A DNA stretch of 64,000 nucleotides, from NCBI GenBank assembly GCA_002010065.2, contig MTMD02000015.1:62001-126000 (forward strand). Direction: 5' to 3'. Source of the DNA: Candidatus Pyrohabitans jungbluthii. Lineage in GTDB: Archaea; Hydrothermarchaeota; Hydrothermarchaeia; Hydrothermarchaeales; BMS3B. The notes beneath the pieces were generated by a model that saw nothing but the letters and a program-made list of their open reading frames with translations, was not told the origin of the DNA and searched no databases. How positions within the stretch are numbered: the stretch's first letter is position 1; every line of letters begins with the position of its first letter. Shown here one piece after another: positions 8,107 through 16,360 of the stretch. A program made the position numbers and the translations under genes.

Positions 8107-8638
8107 GGAATGCTATGAGCTTATAAAGCGCGCTCGCTACCGCGATGCAATCTCTTGCTTAGAACGCCTGCTCAGCGCCAACCCGCGCGACGACCGCGCG
8201 TGGGTTACCAAGGCGGGGGCGCACCGTGCCATAGGCGAATACCACGAGGCTTTGAGCTGCTACGACGAGGCGATTAAGCTCAACCCGAGCAACGACGACG
8301 CGTGGTACTTCCGCGGCAAGCTCTTCGCCAGATGGAGTGAGCACGCTGAGGCTGAGCGCTGCTTTGCCGAGGTGCTGAAGCTCAACCCGCGCGATGAGTA
8401 CGCATGGATAGGCAGAGGAAAGGCGCTTAAAGGTTTAGCCCGCTACGAGGAGGCGCTGCGCTGCCTGGACAAAGCTATTGAGATTAACCAGCGCAACGAG
8501 GACTCGTGGATGCTTAAGGCGGAGGTGCTGCTGAAGCTGGGGAAGCGCGACGCTGCCATCGCCTGCCTCAAGCGCGTGCTGGAAATTAACCCCAGAAACG
8601 AGGACGCGAAGGATAAGCTGGAGAGGATAAGGGAATGA
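8096..8638 (+). CDS. Tetratricopeptide-repeat protein
   Basis: A 180-residue protein made almost wholly of about five TPR units of 34 residues, seen as recurring 'ALSCYDEAIKLNPSNDDAWYFRGK' type segments with W-L-G-Y-A-P positions. TPRs mediate protein-protein contacts. The gene overlaps both neighbours (11 bases upstream, 4 downstream), so it is translated with the radical SAM genes and may scaffold the enzymes. No catalytic residues are evident. Confidence 0.88.
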   Translation: MNYEECYELIKRARYRDAISCLERLLSANPRDDRAWVTKAGAHRAIGEYHEALSCYDEAIKLNPSNDDAWYFRGKLFARWSEHAEAERCFAEVLKLNPRDEYAWIGRGKALKGLARYEEALRCLDKAIEINQRNEDSWMLKAEVLLKLGKRDAAIACLKRVLEINPRNEDAKDKLERIRE

Positions 8639-9702
8639 CGCTGAGCGTTGCTGACAAGAAGATACTTATCCAGAGCAAGGGGCTGAGAATCCCCTGGGAA
8701 GTGGAAAAAGAGCTAGCACAGCGCTTCGCGGGCGTTGAGAGCGACTATCCCAGCTTCTTCCTCGAGGGCAGCACACCTGTGGGTCTGCTCAACGGCTTCT
8801 ACACTGAAGCCTCGCCCTTTGAGCTTCGCAGGCATTGCAAGGGGTATGCGATTTTTTGCGACGACGAACCCTTCGCAGAGGTGAGCTTTCTACCTCGCAC
8901 CCCCTTCCTCGACAGGCGCACCTCTCGAGGCATAGCAATGAGGCGCATTGTTAAGATGGTTGCCCCCGGGTTTCCGATAATCTACCTTAACACGGGATGC
9001 ATGTACTGGGGGGAGAAGCAGTGCAAGTTCTGCGTGGTGGGGCACATAGACACAGAGAAGTTTAAGAACCCAGAGGATGTGGCTGAAACCGTCGAAGCTG
9101 GAGTCAAAGACGGTGGTATAAAAACCCACGTGGCGCTCACCAGTGGGGCTTTGCCCAAGGATAAGGCGATTGACCTGCTCGCAGCCACTGTAAAGGCGAT
9201 TAAAGAGCGCGTAGATATACCGGTTTCCGTTAATCTTGAGCCTCCAAGGGATTTGGGCAAGCTTGAGATGCTTGCTGATGCTGACTCTATATACCTGAAC
9301 ATGGAAGTCTACGACCCTGCCGCAAGGAAGCGCTTTCTCCCGGGCAAGAGCGAATTCTCGCCTGAGTACTACTTCAGAGCCTTTAAAGCATGCCTCGATA
9401 TATTCGAGGAGAACCAGGTATGCTCTGTGCTGCTCGCTGGCCTAGAGAGCGACGAGAGCTATCTGCGCGGCGTTGAAGCCCTCGCCGAGCGTGGCGTGCT
9501 CCCCGTAACCACGCCCTTCTACCCAGCGCTCCTCTCAAAGCTAGCGGACGAGAAGCCGCCCTCCGCCGAGAGGATGCGCCGCATATACGAGCGCAGCGTG
9601 GAGATAATCCGCGCCTATGGTTTGGACCCCTTCAAGACAAAAGCAGGTTTTATGCGCGGCGGCGCAATCTTCGCCCTCAAGGAGGTTTGGAAGGAGATGT
9701 AA
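8635..9702 (+). CDS. Radical SAM protein with C-x7-C-x2-C motif, paralogue of the 5575-6651 protein
   Basis: A 355-residue protein. The cluster motif TGCMYWGEKQCKFC reads C-x7-C-x2-C. Later blocks 'ALTSGALPKD', 'VSVNLEPPRDLGKLEML', 'SIYLNMEVYD' and 'KTKAGFMRGGA' align with 'ITSGVMPTPD', 'LEAELAPPQDLRYLELL', 'SVSINIETLD' and 'KNKAGCMRCSA' of the paralogue at 5575. It lacks the C-terminal CxxCxxC of that paralogue. It overlaps the TPR gene by 4 bases and ends the cluster; about 240 non-coding bases follow. Substrate unknown. Confidence 0.75.
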   Translation: MTLSVADKKILIQSKGLRIPWEVEKELAQRFAGVESDYPSFFLEGSTPVGLLNGFYTEASPFELRRHCKGYAIFCDDEPFAEVSFLPRTPFLDRRTSRGIAMRRIVKMVAPGFPIIYLNTGCMYWGEKQCKFCVVGHIDTEKFKNPEDVAETVEAGVKDGGIKTHVALTSGALPKDKAIDLLAATVKAIKERVDIPVSVNLEPPRDLGKLEMLADADSIYLNMEVYDPAARKRFLPGKSEFSPEYYFRAFKACLDIFEENQVCSVLLAGLESDESYLRGVEALAERGVLPVTTPFYPALLSKLADEKPPSAERMRRIYERSVEIIRAYGLDPFKTKAGFMRGGAIFALKEVWKEM

Positions 9703-9883
9703 AAGGGCTATCCAAATTATCCTTATTATCCTTAATATATATGACCAGCCAGAACATTTCAATGATGCTGCTATATAGGCCTACCAAACCCAAAATCTCC
9801 CGCAAGTCTAGTTTCCTCATTATTATGTGATATGAGGGTACTAAATTATTCAGTAATACCCCAAACAATACAAGGGGAGCGAT

Positions 9884-9897
9884 AAACTATATATATG
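9884..9897 (+). promoter_or_regulatory. TATA-box promoter of the DUF515/CpaB-like gene
   Basis: AAACTATATATATG lies 44-57 bases before the ATG at 9941, matching an archaeal TATA box. It marks a new transcription unit after the radical SAM cluster. Called by eye. Confidence 0.5.
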
Positions 9898-9940
9898 CAG
9901 AATTTTTAAGGAGATAATTACCAATCCCGGAGACCAGATT

Positions 9941-11122
9941 ATGGCGTACAGAACTGAGAGTGGTGCGGAGGATATTGTAAGCCGTCTTGAGGCATTGCGC
10001 AAGCGTGCACCACCACGAGAGGAAGGAGCTCCTGCTGCACCTTCACCCCCTCCTGACGATAGAAGGAGAAAAATCTACAGGATTGTGGGTATTGCTGTTA
10101 TAATAATCATAATTTTTGGTCTCTTTTTTGCAGGTTATAAGCTTATAATAAAACCTATAGAGGAGGAGGCAAAGTTAGCGGAGGAGAAGGCGATAAAGGC
10201 TCGGGAAGCCCTGGTTCAGGCAAAGAATCAGAAGATTGCAGAGATTGAGCAGGCTTTTTCAGGTCTTCCTACTAAATATGCCACTGAGAAAGATGAACTT
10301 ATCGCCCAGGTAAAGGCTGCAAAAAACATGGGGGAGCTTAATGCTGTCGACATTAGGGGAGCGGCGAACCGCGCCTGGCGCGCTTATCTCAGCGATGAGG
10401 CGGCAGCGAAGAAAGAGGTATTTGGCGAGGATAGAATGCTCATGACGGCAGGTAATCAAACCTATAAAGGCTACTCCAAGATAATCTCAGCCATATCAAG
10501 CCTAGACTTCACCCTCCTCAAGGGGGCAGTTATTGAGCAGATGCGCACAATATTCGTCCCCGTAAGGCTACCAAGAGACCAGGCTGCGGGTGGTTTCATT
10601 ATGCCCGGCGACTTTGTGAACATCTACTACAAAAACAAGACTGAGGCTGTGGAGATAGTAACAGATGCACAGGTGATTGCGATACTCAGGGCCACTGCTT
10701 CTATAAGTCTCAGCGAGAAGGAAAACAAGATTATCTCAGGACAGGGAGGCGAGGCAAAGGGTGAAGGCACAATCTCCACAGGCGGCGTTAGTTCACTTAC
10801 GGGGCCGATAAGTATAGGCGTGAGGCAAAGCAGCTCCAGCACCACATACACCGTAGATTTGAAAGAGGTGCAGAAAGCTGCGGCTGCGAACAAGATTGAC
10901 CCTACCTATATCGAGGAGGTTCTACGCAACTATGGAATAAAGCTAAGCAGACTTGAGATAGAGAGCCAGGTGGGAGATTTTGACGAGGAGTATTTGATCC
11001 TCCTGGAGATGAGGGAAGAAGAAGCAAAGGCTCTTATTTCCAAGTCTCTCTCCGATAAAGAGAGGGCAAACCTCCAGATGGTGCTCTCCAAACCTTCACC
11101 CTGGATGGCACAGGAGAGGTGA
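9941..11122 (+). CDS. DUF515-family membrane-anchored protein, CpaB/SAF-like
   Basis: A 393-residue protein. A Pro-rich cytoplasmic N-terminus (to ~45) is followed by one transmembrane helix (IVGIAVIIIIIFGLFFAGY, ~47-65), a charged coiled-coil (EEEAKLAEEKAIKAREALVQAK) and a large outer domain. The block 'TIFVPVRLPRDQAAGGFIMPGDFVNIYY' (~205) resembles the SAF/CpaB domain of pilus-assembly proteins, and matches what I know of archaeal DUF515. A role in a type IV pilus-like structure is inferred. It overlaps or abuts the next secreted-protein gene, so the two likely act together. Confidence 0.7.
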   Translation: MAYRTESGAEDIVSRLEALRKRAPPREEGAPAAPSPPPDDRRRKIYRIVGIAVIIIIIFGLFFAGYKLIIKPIEEEAKLAEEKAIKAREALVQAKNQKIAEIEQAFSGLPTKYATEKDELIAQVKAAKNMGELNAVDIRGAANRAWRAYLSDEAAAKKEVFGEDRMLMTAGNQTYKGYSKIISAISSLDFTLLKGAVIEQMRTIFVPVRLPRDQAAGGFIMPGDFVNIYYKNKTEAVEIVTDAQVIAILRATASISLSEKENKIISGQGGEAKGEGTISTGGVSSLTGPISIGVRQSSSSTTYTVDLKEVQKAAAANKIDPTYIEEVLRNYGIKLSRLEIESQVGDFDEEYLILLEMREEEAKALISKSLSDKERANLQMVLSKPSPWMAQER

Positions 11123-11127
11123 TAGCG

Positions 11128-12063
11128 ATGCGAGTCCTCGCTATCATCGCTGTCATTTTTTTTCTCAGCCTCTCGCTGGTGCATGCCGAAGATCTGGGTC
11201 TAAGCTTGGTTGAGTACGGGTATATTACACCTTCAGAGGTGACCACCTACATAGAGGCAACAATAGAAAACCGTGGATTTTACCGGGTATTCGTTGCCCT
11301 GCCGAAGAGCTGGGAGCTGGACATGAGCGAGTACAACGTTAAATCCTATGCGGTGAGGGAGTATGGACTCTGGAGGATTTATGGAGAGGGTAAAAACTCC
11401 ATGCTCTCCCAAGGAAAGGTATACACCACAAAGGGCTTAATGCCGAAGAGTTCGGTTACCATCACAACCAGTGAGGGTACCTACACCGGCTGGTATCTGA
11501 AGCCAAATGAGGGTCTCAAGATTAAGGTGAAAACAAAACCGATACCCAGCGAGGGTGTGGTCGACCCTCTGAAAATCGAGAAGCTCTATCCTGGCATAGT
11601 GGTACTGAAGTGGTATGAGGAGTTTGAACTTAAGCTTCCTGCTGGCAGCTACGGATGGGTTCGCGCGCCCTGGGTGGTGAGAGGCGCTACGCTAACAGAA
11701 GCATCTCCAGCACCCTATGGCGAGGCGTCAAAGACCATCATAACGGGTAAGAGTTTTGTTGGTGTTGAGGGACCTCGCGATGAGTATCTTGAGGTGAGCG
11801 TTGACGTGCCCCGCTGGGACGAGTGGCTACCACTGAGGAATCCCTTAGCTTATGCACTGATTTCAAAGCCTCTTGCAAGGACCAACCTGGAATTTATGGA
11901 GGTTGAACCCCTCGACTATGTACGCCCTGTTTGGGACACTCAGAAGCACAGGACAAGCGTAATCTACTATGCATACGAGTGGGAGCGGGAGAAGGAGATA
12001 AAGGGCATCACATTTTTCAGGGATGATATGAAGGAAATCCCGTCCTGGATGGAGCTGTTTTAG
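11128..12063 (+). CDS. Secreted or surface protein of unknown function
   Basis: A 311-residue protein from ATG 11128; a GTG at 11119 that overlaps the preceding stop is the alternative, but GGAGAGGTGA sits well for the ATG. The N-terminus is a clear signal peptide (MRVLAIIAVIFFLSLSLVHA, then E). No C-terminal membrane segment is visible. Mature residues are rich in Tyr, Trp and beta-type stretches, with no family I recognise. It is encoded directly after the DUF515 protein, pointing to a shared cell-surface role. Confidence 0.65.
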   Translation: MRVLAIIAVIFFLSLSLVHAEDLGLSLVEYGYITPSEVTTYIEATIENRGFYRVFVALPKSWELDMSEYNVKSYAVREYGLWRIYGEGKNSMLSQGKVYTTKGLMPKSSVTITTSEGTYTGWYLKPNEGLKIKVKTKPIPSEGVVDPLKIEKLYPGIVVLKWYEEFELKLPAGSYGWVRAPWVVRGATLTEASPAPYGEASKTIITGKSFVGVEGPRDEYLEVSVDVPRWDEWLPLRNPLAYALISKPLARTNLEFMEVEPLDYVRPVWDTQKHRTSVIYYAYEWEREKEIKGITFFRDDMKEIPSWMELF

Positions 12064-12071
12064 GTGTAGCT

Positions 12072-12419
12072 ATGCGTGAGCCCACTCCGCGCGAGGTGTG
12101 CGCATTTGAGGCAGGAATCAAGCTGGGGGCGCTTTTTCATCAGTTTATTGGCACGCCTGTGAGCGAGGCTTCTAAGGCGAGTTTGGAGGAGGCGATTCGC
12201 AGGGCGGTGATGAACCAGCCTTACGTAAAGAGGGTAGAGGTGAGAATAAGGAGCGACGTTCTGAAGCGAGCCTCCAAGAACACCTTTGGATATGCTTCCC
12301 TTTCCCCAGAGATGCTGGAGGCAAGCGTCTGGATAGAATACGGTGGGGCAACCTGCCGTGGCAGGCTGGCTTACGACGTGGAGAAAAGATATCCGCTAAT
12401 GACACTGGAGTTTGAGTAG
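12072..12419 (+). CDS. mptD: Archaeal 7,8-dihydroneopterin aldolase MptD (DUF372)
   Basis: A 115-residue protein with the conserved 'FEAGIKLGALFHQFIGTPVS' N-terminal block (reading FEAGIKLGALFHQF then IGTPVS), 'MNQPYVKRVEVRI' and 'YDVEKRYPLMTLEFE', characteristic of the MptD family. It converts 7,8-dihydroneopterin to 6-hydroxymethyl-dihydropterin and glycolaldehyde in tetrahydromethanopterin synthesis. Length agrees with the family. It is 8 bases after the secreted-protein gene. Together with mfnB and mtd elsewhere in the window it supports C1 metabolism of methanogen type. Confidence 0.85.
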   Translation: MREPTPREVCAFEAGIKLGALFHQFIGTPVSEASKASLEEAIRRAVMNQPYVKRVEVRIRSDVLKRASKNTFGYASLSPEMLEASVWIEYGGATCRGRLAYDVEKRYPLMTLEFE

Positions 12420-12469
12420 CACCGAAAGGTAATTATTCCCCCGCTTACATATTTAATAGGGGTGTTGAG

Positions 12470-12592
12470 ATGTCGAAGTTGGACAAGAGAGGTAAGGAAA
12501 GGAAGGGTAGTGAGAAAGTCAAACTCCTGGAGAAGAAGCTCCTGGAGGAGGTGATTGCGGAAGAGGCAAAGCTGGCATCTCACTCCTCATAG
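12470..12592 (+). CDS. Small charged 40-residue protein
   Basis: ATG 12470 to TAG 12590-12592. The product is Lys/Glu-rich and predicted helical (KVKLLEKKLLEEVIAEEAKL), with no Cys and no hydrophobic segment. TATA-like ACATATTTAATAG lies about 20-25 bases upstream, which fits a leaderless or near-leaderless transcript. It converges with hef, overlapping its 3' end by 13 bases. No family recognised; coding status is inferred from codon-like composition and promoter. Confidence 0.45.
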   Translation: MSKLDKRGKERKGSEKVKLLEKKLLEEVIAEEAKLASHSS

Positions 12593-14805
12593 GGCGAGGT
12601 TACCACTCGCCTTATCTCCTCTGCTATTTTTTCTCCAATGCCATGCACGCGCTCAAGCTCCTCTTTGCTGGCTGTGAATACCCTCTCAACACTTCCGAAT
12701 TCCTTAAGCAGCCTTCTTGCAAGCTTTGTGTTCACGTTGGGTAAGCCTGCGACTATAAACTCCTGCTCCTCTCTCAGCGTAGCAACGCGCTTCTCGCCGC
12801 GAATCTCCACGTAGCGCTCACCCTCCTGCTGCTCCCTCCTTGCAATCGCCGCAATAAGTGCTGCGCTCTCCGCCTCGTTAGCTGTGAAGAATATGGGTAC
12901 CCCGAGGTCTATGGCAATCGCTGCAAGGGCGCCGCGAATCGCCTGAGGCGAGATGTTGCGCTTCGCGTACAGGGAATCGCCCTCTATTAGCATTAAAGGC
13001 TTTGCATAGCTGCGCTTGAGCATCAGCGCCTGCTCAAAGAGCCTGCCATCTATTATGCTCTGCAGAAAGTCTTCGGTGGTCTTGCGCTCAACGCACACTC
13101 GAGAGCTCAGAACGTAGTCTCCCACCTCCAACCTCTTGGGCTTTGAGATTACCCCCAGCGAAAGAAGCTCACGCACCACATTGGAGGAAAGCTCCCGCGA
13201 ATCAACGACTATAGTAATGCTGCTCTCAAAGAAGTCATCTAGTGTTGAAGACTTTGGTGAGGTTTCTTGCACTTGCTTGGCTTTGCTGAACCTGCGCTTG
13301 AGGTTGGTGAGTATCTCGCGCATTCTTTTCTCTTTGCGGCGGGCGCTCCAGTAGAAAGCCTCGTCCCGCGTTTTCTCAGCAATGAGCACTATCACCCTGC
13401 CTGCGCTTCTCCTACCAGTGCGCCCGCGGCGTTGAATCGCACGGATTTCGCTGGGTATGGGCTCATAGAAGATAACGAGGTCAACCTTGGGTATATCTAA
13501 GCCTTCCTCAGCCACGCTTGTAGCCACTAATATATTATGCTCGCCGCGGCGAAATTTCTCAAGCACCTCCAGCTGTTTCCGCTGTGTGAGCCCCTCGTCG
13601 TCCCTACTCCTGGAAGCCTGCCCCACAAAGCGCGCCGCGCTCACGTTGGGAAGGCGGTTGAGCTCCTCCACCAGCTTTTTGACGGTGTCGCGATACTGGG
13701 TGAAAATTATTGCGCGCTTTTGCGAGAGGTCTTCCTTTTTTATAATCTCCAGAAGCTTCTCCAGCTTCGGGTGGTGCATCTCCTCCGCCAAGTTGGCGCA
13801 CTTGCGGAGGGCACGCAAGAAATCAACGTCATGCAGAAGCTCCTTCGTGGCCTTGGAGCGCGCAGCGCGCTGAAGACGCATGAAGTAGTGGTTCAGAGTC
13901 TCCAGCCCCTGAGTCTCCAGAAGCTCCAGCGCATGGGCAAGGTTTATGCACCCTGCCACGAGGGAGAGGGCTGCGAAGTGCTCGGGCGTCGCCTCCGTCG
14001 CCAAGCTCTGCTGAATCTTCGCCCGAATCTCTAAAAGCTCGCGCTTGCTTATATTTACCTCCGCCGACGTTGCAACGCCAAGACGCTTTAGTTCCCTGAG
14101 TCTCGTTCTAAGCGCTTTCTCAAGGGAAGCCTTTATCTCCGCAAACTCCGGCGGGAGATTTACACGAACCCACTCTACCTTTATACCCTTAATGTATGGG
14201 CGCACATCCTCGTCGCTCTCTGTGCGCACTTCAATGTTCTCTATATAGAGGTTCTCTACCACCTCTGCTATCTTCTCCTCATCTCCTCCCGGCGAGGCGG
14301 TCAACGCGAGTATTCGTGGGTGCTTCGCTTGAGTCATATAGCGCTGGGCTATGAAGGCATAGGGATAATCCCCCACACTTCTGTGCGCTTCGTCAAACAC
14401 AATGAGGGAGACTTCCTCAAGCGAATAACGCGAAGAGATGAGGTCGTTCTGCACAACCTGAGGAGTGGCGCATACAACGCGAGCGCTTTCCCACAGCGAC
14501 TGCCTCTTTTGAGGCGAGATGCTGCCCGTGAAGGTCACCACCTCATCCTTGGATAGCTTCAGAAACTTTTTGAAGCTTGCTGCATGCTGTGCCACAAGTG
14601 GCTTCGTTGGCGCAAGCATGAGCACCTTGCTTTCAGGATAGCGGCTCAGCCTGTGGGCAGCTAGTATTACTGCAATGACCGTCTTACCCAGCGCTGTGGG
14701 TGCCACTACCAGTGTATTCGCACGAGTGGCGCTGGCGAGGATTACCTGCTGATAGAGCCTCGCCTCCACCGTGCCTTCCTTTATAAGTGGGTGGGAAACA
14801 AACAT
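12580..14805 (-). CDS. hef: Hef: archaeal helicase/XPF-family nuclease
   Basis: A 741-residue protein. The N-terminal superfamily 2 helicase has Walker A 'APTALGKT' (~36), DEAH in 'VFDEAHRSVG' (~138), 'LTASPGG', 'IIFTQYRDTV' and 'QRRGRTGRR' (~455). The C-terminal XPF nuclease has 'VVDSRELSSNVV' and the 'VERKTTEDF' ERKxxxD site (~575-585). Tandem helix-hairpin-helix follows ('GLPNVNTKLARRLLKEFGS', 'VHGIGEKIAEEI'). Hef acts on stalled replication forks. All nuclease and helicase motifs are intact. It stands alone, convergent with the small gene at 12470. Confidence 0.96.
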   Translation of the reverse strand: MFVSHPLIKEGTVEARLYQQVILASATRANTLVVAPTALGKTVIAVILAAHRLSRYPESKVLMLAPTKPLVAQHAASFKKFLKLSKDEVVTFTGSISPQKRQSLWESARVVCATPQVVQNDLISSRYSLEEVSLIVFDEAHRSVGDYPYAFIAQRYMTQAKHPRILALTASPGGDEEKIAEVVENLYIENIEVRTESDEDVRPYIKGIKVEWVRVNLPPEFAEIKASLEKALRTRLRELKRLGVATSAEVNISKRELLEIRAKIQQSLATEATPEHFAALSLVAGCINLAHALELLETQGLETLNHYFMRLQRAARSKATKELLHDVDFLRALRKCANLAEEMHHPKLEKLLEIIKKEDLSQKRAIIFTQYRDTVKKLVEELNRLPNVSAARFVGQASRSRDDEGLTQRKQLEVLEKFRRGEHNILVATSVAEEGLDIPKVDLVIFYEPIPSEIRAIQRRGRTGRRSAGRVIVLIAEKTRDEAFYWSARRKEKRMREILTNLKRRFSKAKQVQETSPKSSTLDDFFESSITIVVDSRELSSNVVRELLSLGVISKPKRLEVGDYVLSSRVCVERKTTEDFLQSIIDGRLFEQALMLKRSYAKPLMLIEGDSLYAKRNISPQAIRGALAAIAIDLGVPIFFTANEAESAALIAAIARREQQEGERYVEIRGEKRVATLREEQEFIVAGLPNVNTKLARRLLKEFGSVERVFTASKEELERVHGIGEKIAEEIRRVVTSPYEE

Positions 14806-14900
14806 TTTCTTTTAAAAGCTCTCAGCGGAAGTATTAAATATTTTGGGGAGCACAGGAAAAGTGTACCATATGTACCATAATATTTTAAGGGGTTAAGGAA

Positions 14901-15074
14901 GTGAAAAGGGAAGAGCTTGGACTGGTGCTCATAATCCTCGGAGTTGCAGTTTGGCCTATAGCTGTGGTGTTCCACATAGCAGTACGCACCGCATTGGTTC
15001 TCCATTTAAGCTTTATAATCCCGGGAGTCCTCCTCAGAGGAAGCAGGCTCCTGACAAAGCTCAGGAGAAAGTAA
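14901..15074 (+). CDS. Small 57-residue membrane protein
   Basis: GTG 14901 to TAA 15072-15074 encodes VKREELGLVLIILGVAVWPI and on, with two hydrophobic segments (LVLIILGVAVWPIAVVFHIAV and ALVLHLSFIIPGVLL) and a basic tail (RGSRLLTKLRRK). AAGGGGTTAAGGAA upstream could serve as ribosome-binding site, and ATATTTTA near 14880 as promoter. It lies in the otherwise empty 316 bases between hef and the L21e gene. Function unknown; coding inferred from hydrophobic pattern and spacing. Confidence 0.45.
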   Translation: MKREELGLVLIILGVAVWPIAVVFHIAVRTALVLHLSFIIPGVLLRGSRLLTKLRRK

Positions 15075-15121
15075 TATATAGAGGATGCCCCAAAAAGTAG
15101 CTTGTTCCAGGTGAGTCGGCA

Positions 15122-15415
15122 ATGGAAAAGTCAAAAGGATTCTGGACAAAGCATACGCGGAAGGTCAGGAAGTCTGTTAGGGAGCGCGGTCTCGTGCCCC
15201 TGACGAGGATGCTTCAGCAGTTCTCACCCGGCGATAGGGTGCATATAAAGATTGAGCCTTCAATTCAGAAGGGCATGCCCCACCCGCGCTTCCATGGCTA
15301 CACCGGCGTTGTTAAAGGCAGGCGAGGCAGGGCGTACATCGTCGAGGTAAGAGATGGCAATGCAATAAAGCAGATAATCGCACTACCTGTGCATTTAGAG
15401 GCGCAGAAGCAATGA
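15122..15415 (+). CDS. rpl21e: Large ribosomal subunit protein L21e
   Basis: A 97-residue protein with the L21e features 'GFWTKHTRKVRKSVRERG', 'FSPGDRVHIKIEPSIQKGMPHPRFHG' (read as a continuous block) and 'GRAYIVEVRDGN'. It begins the conserved archaeal operon with RpoF, DUF655, KsgA and HemK, and overlaps rpoF by 4 bases (ATGA). A TATA-like AATATATAG is visible 40 bases upstream. Confidence 0.97.
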   Translation: MEKSKGFWTKHTRKVRKSVRERGLVPLTRMLQQFSPGDRVHIKIEPSIQKGMPHPRFHGYTGVVKGRRGRAYIVEVRDGNAIKQIIALPVHLEAQKQ

Positions 15416-15759
15416 GCGGAAGAGGTATTATTGAGGTTAAGCCAATAACCATGTATGAAGCCAGGGCTATTCTGGAGAAGGAACTGGAGGAGAGCGAGGA
15501 GCCCCTGTACGAGCAGAAGATCTGCCTAGACTACCTCAACAAGTTTGCAAAGCTCTCGCCTGAGGAAGGGCGCAAGATAGTGGAGGAAATTCTAAAGGTA
15601 AGTGACAAGATCCGTCCTGAGATAGCAGTGAAAATCGCTGACCTCCTGCCTCGGGACGAGGAGGACGTGCGCGCTATTTTTGCCAAGGAGAGGGCGATTC
15701 TTGACAAGAGTGAGATAGCAAAGATAATTGAGATATGCGCACCTTACATAAAGGACTGA
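15412..15759 (+). CDS. rpoF: DNA-directed RNA polymerase subunit F (Rpo4)
   Basis: A 115-residue protein of the Rpb4/RpoF family: 'MYEARAILEKELEESEEPLYEQKICLDYLNKFAKL' region read as the helical core, then 'HRDC-like' repeats 'KIADLLPRDEEDVRAIFAKER'. It forms the polymerase stalk with subunit E. It overlaps L21e by 4 bases. The gene order L21e-rpoF-DUF655-ksgA is diagnostic of euryarchaea. Confidence 0.94.
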   Translation: MSGRGIIEVKPITMYEARAILEKELEESEEPLYEQKICLDYLNKFAKLSPEEGRKIVEEILKVSDKIRPEIAVKIADLLPRDEEDVRAIFAKERAILDKSEIAKIIEICAPYIKD

Positions 15760-15772
15760 GGGAGGCGCGGCG

Positions 15773-16360
15773 GTGGGGATGGAAGAGTACGTTTATGTTC
15801 TTGATTACTTACCTCATGGAAGACCAGAGGATGAGCGTCCAATATACAAGAAAGAGCCCCTTGTCCTTGCTATAGGCGAGAAGTACCTATCCCTTCTTGA
15901 ACTCGTTCCAAAGCGCGGGGTGGAGTTAAAGCCGCATGAGCGGGTTTACATCGGCAAGAAGGAGAGGGACAAGATAGACTACATCAAGCGCAGGATAAGC
16001 TATGAGGAACTCAGCTCAGCGGCAAAAGCGGAGCTCCCTTACGTGCTGGAGAAGCTCGTGAAGAAAGATGAGAAGCGCTACGTGGAGTTCTTCAACAAGG
16101 CTGCACCGCTAACCACGCGCTTGCACATGCTGGAGCTTCTCCCGGGCATAGGGAAAAAGCTGATGTGGGAGATTCTGGAAGAGCGAAGGAAGAAGCCCTT
16201 TGAGAGCTTTGAGGACATCTCGAAGCGGATTAAGGCTATCTCTGATCCGGTCAAGCTCATAGTAAATCGCATAATTACAGAGCTTTCCGAAGAGGATGTG
16301 AAGCACGGGAAGCGCAAGTACAGGATATTCGTCTCGCCGTGGCAGAGGCGGGAGAGGTGA
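15773..16360 (+). CDS. DUF655 family predicted RNA-binding protein (COG1491)
   Basis: A 195-residue protein with N-terminal OB-like 'VYVLDYLPHGRPEDERP', 'KERDKIDYIKRRISYEEL' and a helix-hairpin-helix 'LHMLELLPGIGKKLMWEILEER' near 125. It is conserved in archaea between rpoF and ksgA and suspected to act in ribosome maturation. GGAGG at 15761-15765 is 7 bases from GTG 15773 and 13 from ATG 15779, so GTG is the likelier start. Confidence 0.92.
   Translation: MGMEEYVYVLDYLPHGRPEDERPIYKKEPLVLAIGEKYLSLLELVPKRGVELKPHERVYIGKKERDKIDYIKRRISYEELSSAAKAELPYVLEKLVKKDEKRYVEFFNKAAPLTTRLHMLELLPGIGKKLMWEILEERRKKPFESFEDISKRIKAISDPVKLIVNRIITELSEEDVKHGKRKYRIFVSPWQRRER

Noticed and set aside
13537-14034. A 165-codon plus-strand frame within hef
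   Set aside because: Antisense shadow of the helicase gene; the Hef motifs run through the whole region on the minus strand.
14781-15005. A 74-codon minus-strand frame upstream of hef
   Set aside because: No motif or ribosome site; the plus-strand 57-residue hydrophobic frame in the same place is more convincing.
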